This document shows, piece by piece, positions 7,597-14,256 of a stretch of 25,026 bases of DNA (position 1 is the stretch's first letter; the number at the start of each line of letters is the position of its first letter). The DNA comes from QNZT01 sp964651755 (GTDB lineage Bacteria; Campylobacterota; Campylobacteria; Campylobacterales; QNZT01), in the NCBI GenBank assembly GCA_964651755.1, contig CAZYZD010000027.1, forward strand, positions 1 through 25,026. Direction: 5' to 3'. The notes beneath the pieces are model-generated. The model made no database searches. It was not told where the DNA came from and saw only the letters and a program-made list of their open reading frames with translations. Position numbers and translations under genes: made by a program.

Positions 7597-8631
7597 CTAC
7601 CATTTCACCTCAGCTGTCAGCATATATTTATCTTCTGCATCATCATCCGTGTTGGTATCCGGATCAATATGGAAAAGATTCGCGATGAATTTTACATTTT
7701 TAGAGTATTTATAGGCGGCACCGACAATATACTGCTCTCTGTCTTTATTATCATCTGCTTCAAAAGAATCATATCTTCCGATAATTGACCAGTCATGTGT
7801 CGGTCTGTACTCACCGTTTACAGTAAAACCGCTACCGGTTTTACTATTGTTTGCAGCACCTTGTTCATCTGCAGTGACATACATACCTGCAATCAAAAAC
7901 TCCGGCTGATTATAAACTGCGTGAATACCGTACCATACAAAATCTTCATCATTTTTGAGTGTTTTGGTGTTGTATTGTCCAAGAAATGAAACATCTGCAT
8001 AGGTATCACTCTCATGAACATGCTTTTTACCTGTACCATAAAGTGAACTTGTCAGACGCCACTCATAAGAGAGACCGTTTTCACCATCATCGTCTGAACC
8101 GTGATATCCCTCACCATTTACGATAGCAAGTTCACTCGAGAAACTTTCAGTTTTTGTTTTGAAATTGATACCTTTATCTGCTGAGTTGGTAAAATGCGCA
8201 CCTTCATGCTCTTCCACAAATGTTTTGGCAATACTTATGTAAAGCCACCCATGATGCTCTTCATAATCGATCCATGGTCTGTGTACCTGACCTATTTCAA
8301 CACCTGTGTTAACCATGATATTATCAAGATAAAGATATGCATATTTCAATCTTACGTTGACTTCACCGCCTTTTTCATTATGCGTATCGAGTGTGATTCT
8401 CATATAATCTTTAGGACTGTTATTGATATACGCTTTTACCTGAAAATAGTTTCTTCTTGTCTCAAAGTAGTCACTTGCATCACCTGTTTCAGGATCAGCA
8501 TGAACAAATCCCAGGTAGTGTGTACCATTAAACTTCAACGTTGCTGCGTTTGATTTCACCACTACATCCGCAAAACCGGCAGTAGAGATAAGCGCTGTTG
8601 CAGCCAGTGCAGAGAGTAAAAATTTATTCAT
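7597..8631 (-). CDS. Phosphate-starvation-inducible outer-membrane porin (OprO/OprP-like)
   Basis: This 344-residue protein has a clear signal peptide (residues 1-21, cleaved after AGFA) and then regularly alternating polar and aromatic strands, ending EVKW with the terminal aromatic residue used by the outer-membrane assembly machinery. The strand pair DYFETRRNYFQVKAYINNS and the following LDTHNEKGGEVNVRLKYAYLYLDN resemble phosphate-selective porins O and P, with acidic and aromatic loops. The function call rests partly on the upstream Pho box, which has the same spacing as in pstS. Start: ATG at 8631 with an AAAAGGAAA site. It appears to be transcribed alone between its promoter and the hairpin at 7518-7565. 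Substrate specificity for phosphate is inferred, not shown. Confidence 0.75.
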   Translation of the reverse strand: MNKFLLSALAATALISTAGFADVVVKSNAATLKFNGTHYLGFVHADPETGDASDYFETRRNYFQVKAYINNSPKDYMRITLDTHNEKGGEVNVRLKYAYLYLDNIMVNTGVEIGQVHRPWIDYEEHHGWLYISIAKTFVEEHEGAHFTNSADKGINFKTKTESFSSELAIVNGEGYHGSDDDGENGLSYEWRLTSSLYGTGKKHVHESDTYADVSFLGQYNTKTLKNDEDFVWYGIHAVYNQPEFLIAGMYVTADEQGAANNSKTGSGFTVNGEYRPTHDWSIIGRYDSFEADDNKDREQYIVGAAYKYSKNVKFIANLFHIDPDTNTDDDAEDKYMLTAEVKW

Positions 8632-8661
8632 ATTTTTTCCTTTTTTGATTTTGTTTGTGTA

Positions 8662-8695
8662 ATAGTATTGAAATTTGATTACAAAATGATTACAA
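8662..8695 (-). promoter_or_regulatory. Pho box and -10 element of the porin gene
   Basis: The minus strand reads TTGTAATCATTTTGTAATC, again two 7-base repeats with a 4-base spacer, with TACTAT as the -10 hexamer (8667-8662) 9-10 bases further on. Box-to-ATG distance is 46 bases, like the other two copies in this window. Confidence 0.8.
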
Positions 8696-8770
8696 CTTTT
8701 TCATCATTTAAAAAAACAATATCTTTCTTTCACACAAGACATTATATAGAGTTATTTTTAATCAAAACTA

Positions 8771-10375
8771 TTAAAAGACCCTCCATATTTGTTCAAATAA
8801 TAATTCTCCATTTTTATATTTTTTCAGTACATGCCCCAACTCATCATAAGTATAACTATATTGTGTAACAAAAGTCTGCCCAAACCATTTTACTGTTTCT
8901 TTAGTCACATTTCCATATTGATCAGTCTCATAGTAGATATATTTTGGAAATTCACCACGATCAATTCTGCCTGAATCCAGTTTGCCGTTTTTGAAATGAT
9001 ATCTTTCAAATATCGCATAATTTCCTGCTTCATCATAAATACCTACCTGTTTCTCTGTCACATTGGAAGAAGAATCATATATCCAGCGTGTTGCTACCTT
9101 TGTATCATCCTGTATTTGCTCACTCAATCTTCCCTGCTCATCATACTTGTTCGTGTAGGTAATAGTAGAAACAATATCTGGATTTCCAGTTTCTTTGATT
9201 CGCTTTTCGATCATATTGCCGTGACTGTCATACAGATATGTAATCTCCTCATTTGCCATTATCTTTTTACTGACAACATACCTCGTCACATCCAAAGATA
9301 ACTCTTCCAAACCTTTTTTATAGAGTACCTGTTCAACATAGGGTTCTACTTTTTTATCATAGTCAATTGTCAGTTTGTCCTTATCTGTCACAGGATTCCA
9401 GTATAAAATATCCTGATAATCTCTAGCACCGTCACCGTTGACATCTCTCTTTATCAATTCCTTTGCCAGTGCATCCACTCTTTGTGCCAGTTTTGCATCA
9501 GACATCTGTGCAAGATTTTCAACACCCGCCAGATAATCATAAATCACCTGTGTAAAGATATTGACCTTATAGTGCCCGGTCTGCAACTCTTCCTTCGTTA
9601 CAATCGCATGCAATCCGCCACTGACCGGTGTGGGTGTTTCATCCCAAATCAGATCATCATTACGATCAATATCTTCACCGCCTGAAACAGTTAGCAGATA
9701 GTATCCTGACTCCAAACTGTTTAACAGCTTCGCAGAGAGCGGAATAATACCGGCAGTTGTTACATCCTCTCCATCGCCCTGCGTAGTTGTTCCTTCAACA
9801 ATAGCTTCAGAATGATGCAGTTTTGTCAATTTATAGTGTGCCTGTGAAAGTGGTCCCAGAAGTGCCTGTCCACCCTCCAAAGCTCTCTGGTGCACAAAAA
9901 TCGTATAAGCTTTGGAAACAGTACTTCCAAACATATCTATCAACGTAAGAGTTTTAGTATAGACAGATACACCATCCTGATCATCATCCAAAAGAGGGTC
10001 ATAATGTACTGTTTGTTCCAAAAGTCCCGTTTGACTCAATACACTACCGTTGTTATCTGTCCATTGATACGATACAACCATCCCTTTTATTCCCATCTGT
10101 GCCGGATCTGCTACCAGGTGCAAAAGATCTCCATCCACCAGGTGCAAAATATCTTTTTGCACTGTTACATCCATTGCCATATCTGCCGGTTGTGAAAATA
10201 TCTGCGAAACTACCGGATTATTTGAGGTTATTTTTCCGACAGGATCACTCTGTATTCCACTGGCTCCTTTATCTTCAATATCCATTTTTTTATCTGAACC
10301 ACCAGAAGAGCCGCAACCCGTCGCTAAAACCAGTGCAGTAAGTAAAGAAAATACAATATTTGCTTTTTGTTTCAT
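8771..10375 (-). CDS. Large lipoprotein with Ig-like, calcium-loop and YD-repeat regions
   Basis: The ATG at 10375 is preferred over an in-frame start 41 codons upstream because it has a GGAAGGA site and opens a lipoprotein signal with lipobox LATGC (Cys21). The protein is then 534 residues. Residues about 65-160 look like an Ig/PKD-type domain (VVSYQWTDNNGSVLSQ, then a DDDQDGVS acidic loop). DVNGDGARD near 310 is an EF-hand or dockerin-type calcium loop. Residues about 380-534 carry RHS/YD-type repeats such as YDSHGNMIEKR, YDEQGRLSEQ, YDEAGNYAIF and YDELGHVLKKY. It lacks the long core and variable toxin tip of true RHS proteins. It is probably a surface protein with adhesion or scaffold function. 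Not recognised as a named family. Confidence 0.75.
   Translation of the reverse strand: MKQKANIVFSLLTALVLATGCGSSGGSDKKMDIEDKGASGIQSDPVGKITSNNPVVSQIFSQPADMAMDVTVQKDILHLVDGDLLHLVADPAQMGIKGMVVSYQWTDNNGSVLSQTGLLEQTVHYDPLLDDDQDGVSVYTKTLTLIDMFGSTVSKAYTIFVHQRALEGGQALLGPLSQAHYKLTKLHHSEAIVEGTTTQGDGEDVTTAGIIPLSAKLLNSLESGYYLLTVSGGEDIDRNDDLIWDETPTPVSGGLHAIVTKEELQTGHYKVNIFTQVIYDYLAGVENLAQMSDAKLAQRVDALAKELIKRDVNGDGARDYQDILYWNPVTDKDKLTIDYDKKVEPYVEQVLYKKGLEELSLDVTRYVVSKKIMANEEITYLYDSHGNMIEKRIKETGNPDIVSTITYTNKYDEQGRLSEQIQDDTKVATRWIYDSSSNVTEKQVGIYDEAGNYAIFERYHFKNGKLDSGRIDRGEFPKYIYYETDQYGNVTKETVKWFGQTFVTQYSYTYDELGHVLKKYKNGELLFEQIWRVF
10113..10149 (-). repeat. 24-base direct repeat inside the YD lipoprotein gene
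   Basis: ACCAGGTGCAAAA occurs at 10113-10125 and 10137-10149, 24 bases apart, encoding two copies of a LHLV-containing unit (DILHLVDGDLLHLV). This looks like a recent in-frame duplication within the Ig-like region. Confidence 0.7.
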
Positions 10376-10403
10376 GAAATATCCTTCCACTCTTTTTTTA
10401 AAA

Positions 10404-10417
10404 TGTAATAATATCGG
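10404..10417 (-). promoter_or_regulatory. Candidate promoter element, second copy
   Basis: The minus strand carries CCGATATTATTACA 29-42 bases upstream of the YD lipoprotein start. It resembles the element at 2034-2044 before the other large lipoprotein, with three extra bases in the middle. It may be a common -10 region. Weak evidence. Confidence 0.25.
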
Positions 10418-10548
10418 ATTTTTATGCAAAATGCTTATTTTTTTAAGAAAATACTTTAAATTATTTAATAAAGATAGTAAAAATATCCCATATTGCAAAA
10501 AAAATCATATGAATTTATTTTTTCACTTTTTTTGCCGATTTATATATC

Positions 10549-10577
10549 AGGAAATCCCATCGATGGATATATTATGA
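10549..10577 (+). promoter_or_regulatory. Four-codon leader reading frame overlapping the kinase start
   Basis: AGGAAA (10549-10554) precedes an ATG at 10563 that reads M-D-I-L-stop. The TGA stop (10575-10577) overlaps the kinase ATG (10574) as ATGA. The kinase ATG itself has only a weak GGAT site, so its translation could be coupled to this tiny frame. Confidence 0.3.
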
Positions 10578-12115
10578 TCAATACACTAAAATCGCTTGAT
10601 TATCCCTATGAATTGAGTGAAGCTTTATTCAAAGCAAGAATAGGAACAGTCGGTTCAAGTATATTAGGACCTTTACTTGCTGTATACCTCTTTCAGGAGA
10701 CTATTCCCTTATGGATAAATATTATATTTGTAATATCTCAAATTTTTATCTTTATTTTCCGCTTGTTTATTGCAAACCATGCTTTAACTACTATTCAACA
10801 ATCAGATAAAAATAAAATTCAATCCTATCTAAAAGCTTACCTTATTGCCATATTTTTAAATGCTTTTTTACTGGGTATCTATAGTCTGTTTGTTATACAT
10901 TATGGCAATACAACATCTATTTTTCTTTATATATCAATCTTGTATGCACTAAATGCAGGAGCCATGTCTACTTTATCAAGTGTTTTCCATGCTCTATTTA
11001 TATTTACCATTACTAGTTTGGGATTACTCATCATAGCACTGTTATTTGTCGGAAATTCAACAATGTACTATTTTATAGCAGTGTTGACTGCTCTTTTTAT
11101 CTTTATAACTATTCCTGCTAGTTTCAGAATCTATACAATTCTCAACAGAGGTATCCTGCAAACCAATGAAATCAAAGCCCTCAATATCTCCCTGGAGGAG
11201 AAGATTCAACAACGTACAAAAGAGCTGGCACAAAAGACACAACAACTCGAAATACTCAACCGCTCCCTTGATCAACGTGTCAAAGAGGAGAGTGAAAAAA
11301 GCAGAAAAAACGAAAGGCTCCTCATCCAGCAATCCAGACAAGCTGCCATGGGCGAGATGATCGGCAATATCGCCCACCAGTGGAGACAGCCTCTCAATGC
11401 GCTTGGACTGATACTGCAAAATATCTATTTTACTTATCAAATGGATGAACTAAACGATGAATTCATGGAAAAGTCCATCGACAAAGGAAAAAAACTTACC
11501 ACATCTATGTCAAAAACAATCGATGATTTCCGGGACTTTTTCAAACCAAATAAACTCAAAGAAGACTTCAATATCTCACAAACTATCAAAAACACCATTG
11601 AACTGATTGAAGCCAGTTACCACAATAACAATATTATCTTACAAACGCACCTGAATGAGAAGATAATAACAGAAGGCTACCCCAATGAATTTTCACAAGT
11701 CATCCTCAATATTCTCTCCAATGCAAAAGATGCTCTTTTAGAAAAGAAAAAAGAGCATAAAGTCGTCACCATCAGTACATTTGCAACCGAAAACCACGCT
11801 ATCATCACCATCGAAGACAATGCCGGCGGTATTCCTGAACATATTATCAACAGAATTTTTGATCCCTACTTCACCACCAAAGAGGAGGGACAAGGCACAG
11901 GCATCGGACTCTATATGTCAAAAACGATTATCGAAAATAACATGAGAGGAAAGATATCCGTCCAAAATCACAAAGAGGGTGCCTGTTTTACGATAAAACT
12001 CAAAAAAAAATCTCTACAGGCGGAACAATCCCAGCACCCAGAAGATATAGATCATAAAGATGACCGAAGAGCTGAAAACAAGGAACGTCACCACAGTGGG
12101 TTTACAGTCGTATAG
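10574..12115 (+). CDS. Orphan membrane sensor histidine kinase
   Basis: From the ATG at 10574 this is a 513-residue protein. Residues about 25-190 form a membrane domain of roughly six helices, followed by a coiled coil (195-250). The dimerisation and phosphoacceptor segment GEMIGNIAHQWRQPLN has the phospho-accepting His268. The ATP-binding domain has N-box NILSNAKDAL (379-388), DNAGGI (415-420) and GTGIGL (441-446), all intact. It would autophosphorylate and pass phosphate to a response regulator, but none is encoded nearby. The stimulus is unknown. The ATG is preferred over a TTG 27 codons upstream. The last 35 or so residues, after the usual end of the ATPase domain, are hydrophilic and run antisense over the AEC gene for 102 bases, just after a run of nine A. 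Confidence 0.85.
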   Translation: MINTLKSLDYPYELSEALFKARIGTVGSSILGPLLAVYLFQETIPLWINIIFVISQIFIFIFRLFIANHALTTIQQSDKNKIQSYLKAYLIAIFLNAFLLGIYSLFVIHYGNTTSIFLYISILYALNAGAMSTLSSVFHALFIFTITSLGLLIIALLFVGNSTMYYFIAVLTALFIFITIPASFRIYTILNRGILQTNEIKALNISLEEKIQQRTKELAQKTQQLEILNRSLDQRVKEESEKSRKNERLLIQQSRQAAMGEMIGNIAHQWRQPLNALGLILQNIYFTYQMDELNDEFMEKSIDKGKKLTTSMSKTIDDFRDFFKPNKLKEDFNISQTIKNTIELIEASYHNNNIILQTHLNEKIITEGYPNEFSQVILNILSNAKDALLEKKKEHKVVTISTFATENHAIITIEDNAGGIPEHIINRIFDPYFTTKEEGQGTGIGLYMSKTIIENNMRGKISVQNHKEGACFTIKLKKKSLQAEQSQHPEDIDHKDDRRAENKERHHSGFTVV

Positions 12116-12916
12116 TGCGGCGAGGTTGACATTCATCACAGCAAGCGGAACAATCAGTTCCAGAAGCACCACATTATACACCAGTGCCTCTACATGATAA
12201 AAATGTAAAATCAACAAAGCCATCAGCGGTATGGCGACAAACTTCATGAAAGTAACAAAAGAAAAAAGTCTCCACTCTATCTTTTTGATCTCGACACTAT
12301 AAAGATACATCCCGAAAATCGCAAGCTGTATCACCATCGTGGCATAAGCACCCATTTTCAGAGGTCTCTGTAAATCTTCCGGCATCGAAAAACCGATATA
12401 ATTTAAAAAAAGCGCCGCGAAACCAAACCATATAGGCGGCAGTTTAAAAATATTGAAAAACGAGTCCCGCATACTGAAGTTTCCACGCGAGTAAAAATAG
12501 ACACCCACACTGTTTACCAGAAAAACATTTGCCATATTGATAATACTGGTATAAATCACACTCTGTTCACCAAAAAGTGCAATTCCAAGAGGGATTCCGA
12601 GATTTCCCGTATTTCCGACGATACTCGCCACAGTAGCGATGGAACGATCTTTCTGTTCTTTGAAAAGGAGTTTCGAAAAAAGCAGACTCATTCCCAGAGC
12701 CGCCCCAGTCACTGTCATGAAAAGCAGCGGCGCTTCGATTACACTGAAATCTATTTTTCGGGAAGTAAGTCCCCAAAACACAAGGATAGGCTGTAAAAAG
12801 TAGATAGAGAAGAGCACGAGTGTCTTCTCATGCATCTGCTCTTTAAAAGTAAGTTTTGCAAAAAATCCCAGCAGTATAAAAAGGTAGATACCGCCGACGG
12901 ATAAAAAGATATGCAC
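12014..12916 (-). CDS. AEC-family (auxin efflux carrier type) transporter
   Basis: This 300-residue integral membrane protein has about ten predicted helices in the inverted-repeat arrangement of the AEC family: helices from residue 5 (FLSVGGIYLFILLGFFAK), a central loop, and GNTGNLGIPLGIALFGEQS, which matches the conserved N-G-N-x-G-PLG region of the family. Members export small organic acids or amino acids, and the substrate cannot be read from sequence. The ATG at 12916 has an AAGAGG site and is nine bases after the preceding small gene, so it is the last gene of the rrf2-flhA operon or of its distal part. Its 3' end overlaps the convergent kinase gene by 102 bases with no terminator between them. 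Confidence 0.88.
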   Translation of the reverse strand: MHIFLSVGGIYLFILLGFFAKLTFKEQMHEKTLVLFSIYFLQPILVFWGLTSRKIDFSVIEAPLLFMTVTGAALGMSLLFSKLLFKEQKDRSIATVASIVGNTGNLGIPLGIALFGEQSVIYTSIINMANVFLVNSVGVYFYSRGNFSMRDSFFNIFKLPPIWFGFAALFLNYIGFSMPEDLQRPLKMGAYATMVIQLAIFGMYLYSVEIKKIEWRLFSFVTFMKFVAIPLMALLILHFYHVEALVYNVVLLELIVPLAVMNVNLAALYDCKPTVVTFLVFSSSVIFMIYIFWVLGLFRL

Positions 12917-12925
12917 AGTGCCTCT

Positions 12926-13171
12926 TTAGGCAAAAAGTTCCGGATTTTTCTTCTTCATGTATTCGATCACTTCAACCATTTCACGGTATCCCATATCACC
13001 GTCCTCTTCTTCGTCAAACACTTCATCAAGTGCTTCAATATAGACTTTGACCGCTTTTTCGAGATTTTCCTCTTTGACACCTGCATAGTAAAGTACCGCT
13101 TCAAGCATATCTGCCAGATGGATGGTAAGATCTTCGATCTCCTCTTTCAACTCTTTGATTTCATTACTCAT
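12926..13171 (-). CDS. Small acidic helical protein of unknown function
   Basis: The protein has 81 residues, with a heptad-like N-terminus (EIKELKEEIEDLTIHLADML), a run of acidic residues (DEVFDEEEDGDMG) and a short helical C-terminus ending NPELFA. It has no signal peptide and no membrane helix, so it is cytoplasmic. Its ATG overlaps the end of the DHH phosphoesterase gene by 8 bases (AATGAGTAA), indicating translational coupling. A GGAG site lies inside the upstream gene. I believe similar short proteins occur next to the DHH gene in other Campylobacterota, but no function is known to me. It could be a partner of the DHH enzyme. Confidence 0.75.
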   Translation of the reverse strand: MSNEIKELKEEIEDLTIHLADMLEAVLYYAGVKEENLEKAVKVYIEALDEVFDEEEDGDMGYREMVEVIEYMKKKNPELFA

Positions 13172-14222
13172 TGTTTTCTCCTATTGTCATGATTTCCTGT
13201 ATCTGTTCTTTGACCGTATCGTACACAAAAGAGTCTTTAAAACTCTCACACTTTCCGCCGCTCGCATTGGCATGCCCTCCGCCGCCGAAAAGTTCTTTGG
13301 CAATCTGGCTGACATCAACCTTGTTGTTTGCACGCATAGAGACATTTTTACGCCCGTTGATATCCATAAAAAAATCAAAGTCTGGATTTCGTACCAGAAA
13401 CTCATTGCCGATGATGGAAGTATTGCCTATAGAGTAAGTCAAAATTCCTCTGTACCCTTTATAGTGGACAGTCATCGCATCTCTCTTTTTAGTCAGCATA
13501 TCCACCACAAAAGAGGCTATCAAATTTTCCAGAGTATTATTCTGTTTTTGATTTTGGAGGAAGTAACTCTTTTTGATCTGGTGAATCGCATCATCAAGTG
13601 CAATATGTGGATCTTCCATACCCACATATGCCATCGCACGCTCCAGCGAGTGAAAAATATATTCACTGTTTTGTTCACTGAAAAGCATACGGTTAATCTC
13701 TCTTGACCCCGCTACCAGCCTCATAAAAACTTTCCCAAGTTCAAAATGCTCACTTTCATGAAGCCAGATATCGATAGCATTTACCACATCCACATAAGTT
13801 TCCAGTGCCCCGATATCATACCCTTTCGCCAGAAAATAATCATAGGTAATCTTTGTTGCGCAACGTGTAGTATCCAAATAATACCACTCATACTGCTCAG
13901 CGCAATCCTGTCCTGTTTTATGGTGGTCAAGCAATAAAATCTCAATATTTTTTACAGAATTTTCCACCCCCTGCACCAGGTTTTTCGCCTGCTGCTGCGT
14001 AAGATTCAAATCTGTAATCAAAATCAGATTATCATCACTGCCCTCAAGATAGATCTTGCGTAAAATCGCATTGATACAACTGTCAATTTCAGAACCGTAG
14101 TTGGAGTTATAGTAGGTGATATCTTCAAAACATCTCTTCGTAATCAGTTGACAACTGTAACCGTCCAGATCGGTATGGGAGAGATGAAACACTTTCTGTT
14201 TGCTTTTTTGCATTATATTCAT
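13164..14222 (-). CDS. DHH/DHHA1-family phosphoesterase (NrnA-like)
   Basis: The protein has 352 residues. The N-terminal DHH domain shows SHTDLDGYSCQ (16-21 as HTDLDG, metal ligands), ILITDLN (Asp71) and LLLDHHKTG with the family DHH at 99-101. The C-terminal DHHA1 domain ends with GGGGHANASGG (313-323), the substrate-binding glycine-rich loop. Such enzymes cleave short oligonucleotides, pAp or cyclic dinucleotides with manganese. There is no membrane or PAS domain, so it is not a GdpP type. The start is ambiguous: ATG at 14222 with AAGG only three bases away, or the ATG at 14213. It lies 34 bases after flhA and overlaps the following small gene, so it belongs to the flhA operon. Confidence 0.88.
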   Translation of the reverse strand: MNIMQKSKQKVFHLSHTDLDGYSCQLITKRCFEDITYYNSNYGSEIDSCINAILRKIYLEGSDDNLILITDLNLTQQQAKNLVQGVENSVKNIEILLLDHHKTGQDCAEQYEWYYLDTTRCATKITYDYFLAKGYDIGALETYVDVVNAIDIWLHESEHFELGKVFMRLVAGSREINRMLFSEQNSEYIFHSLERAMAYVGMEDPHIALDDAIHQIKKSYFLQNQKQNNTLENLIASFVVDMLTKKRDAMTVHYKGYRGILTYSIGNTSIIGNEFLVRNPDFDFFMDINGRKNVSMRANNKVDVSQIAKELFGGGGHANASGGKCESFKDSFVYDTVKEQIQEIMTIGENNE

Positions 14223-14256
14223 TTACCTTGTTATTTTATATTTTTGATCTGATTTT

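Noticed and set aside
88..8695. Repeated GATTACA-type words considered as CRISPR or transposon end repeats.
   Set aside because: The copies are thousands of bases apart, lie at fixed distance from start codons, and have promoter elements beside them, which fits Pho boxes.
8771..10375. The YD-repeat lipoprotein considered as a contact-dependent RHS toxin.
   Set aside because: It is too short, lacks the RHS core-ending motif and a variable toxin tip, and has no adjacent immunity-like gene.
10493..10573. An in-frame TTG extending the histidine kinase by 27 codons.
   Set aside because: No ribosome binding site in front of the TTG, and the stretch overlaps the promoter region. The ATG at 10574 was kept.
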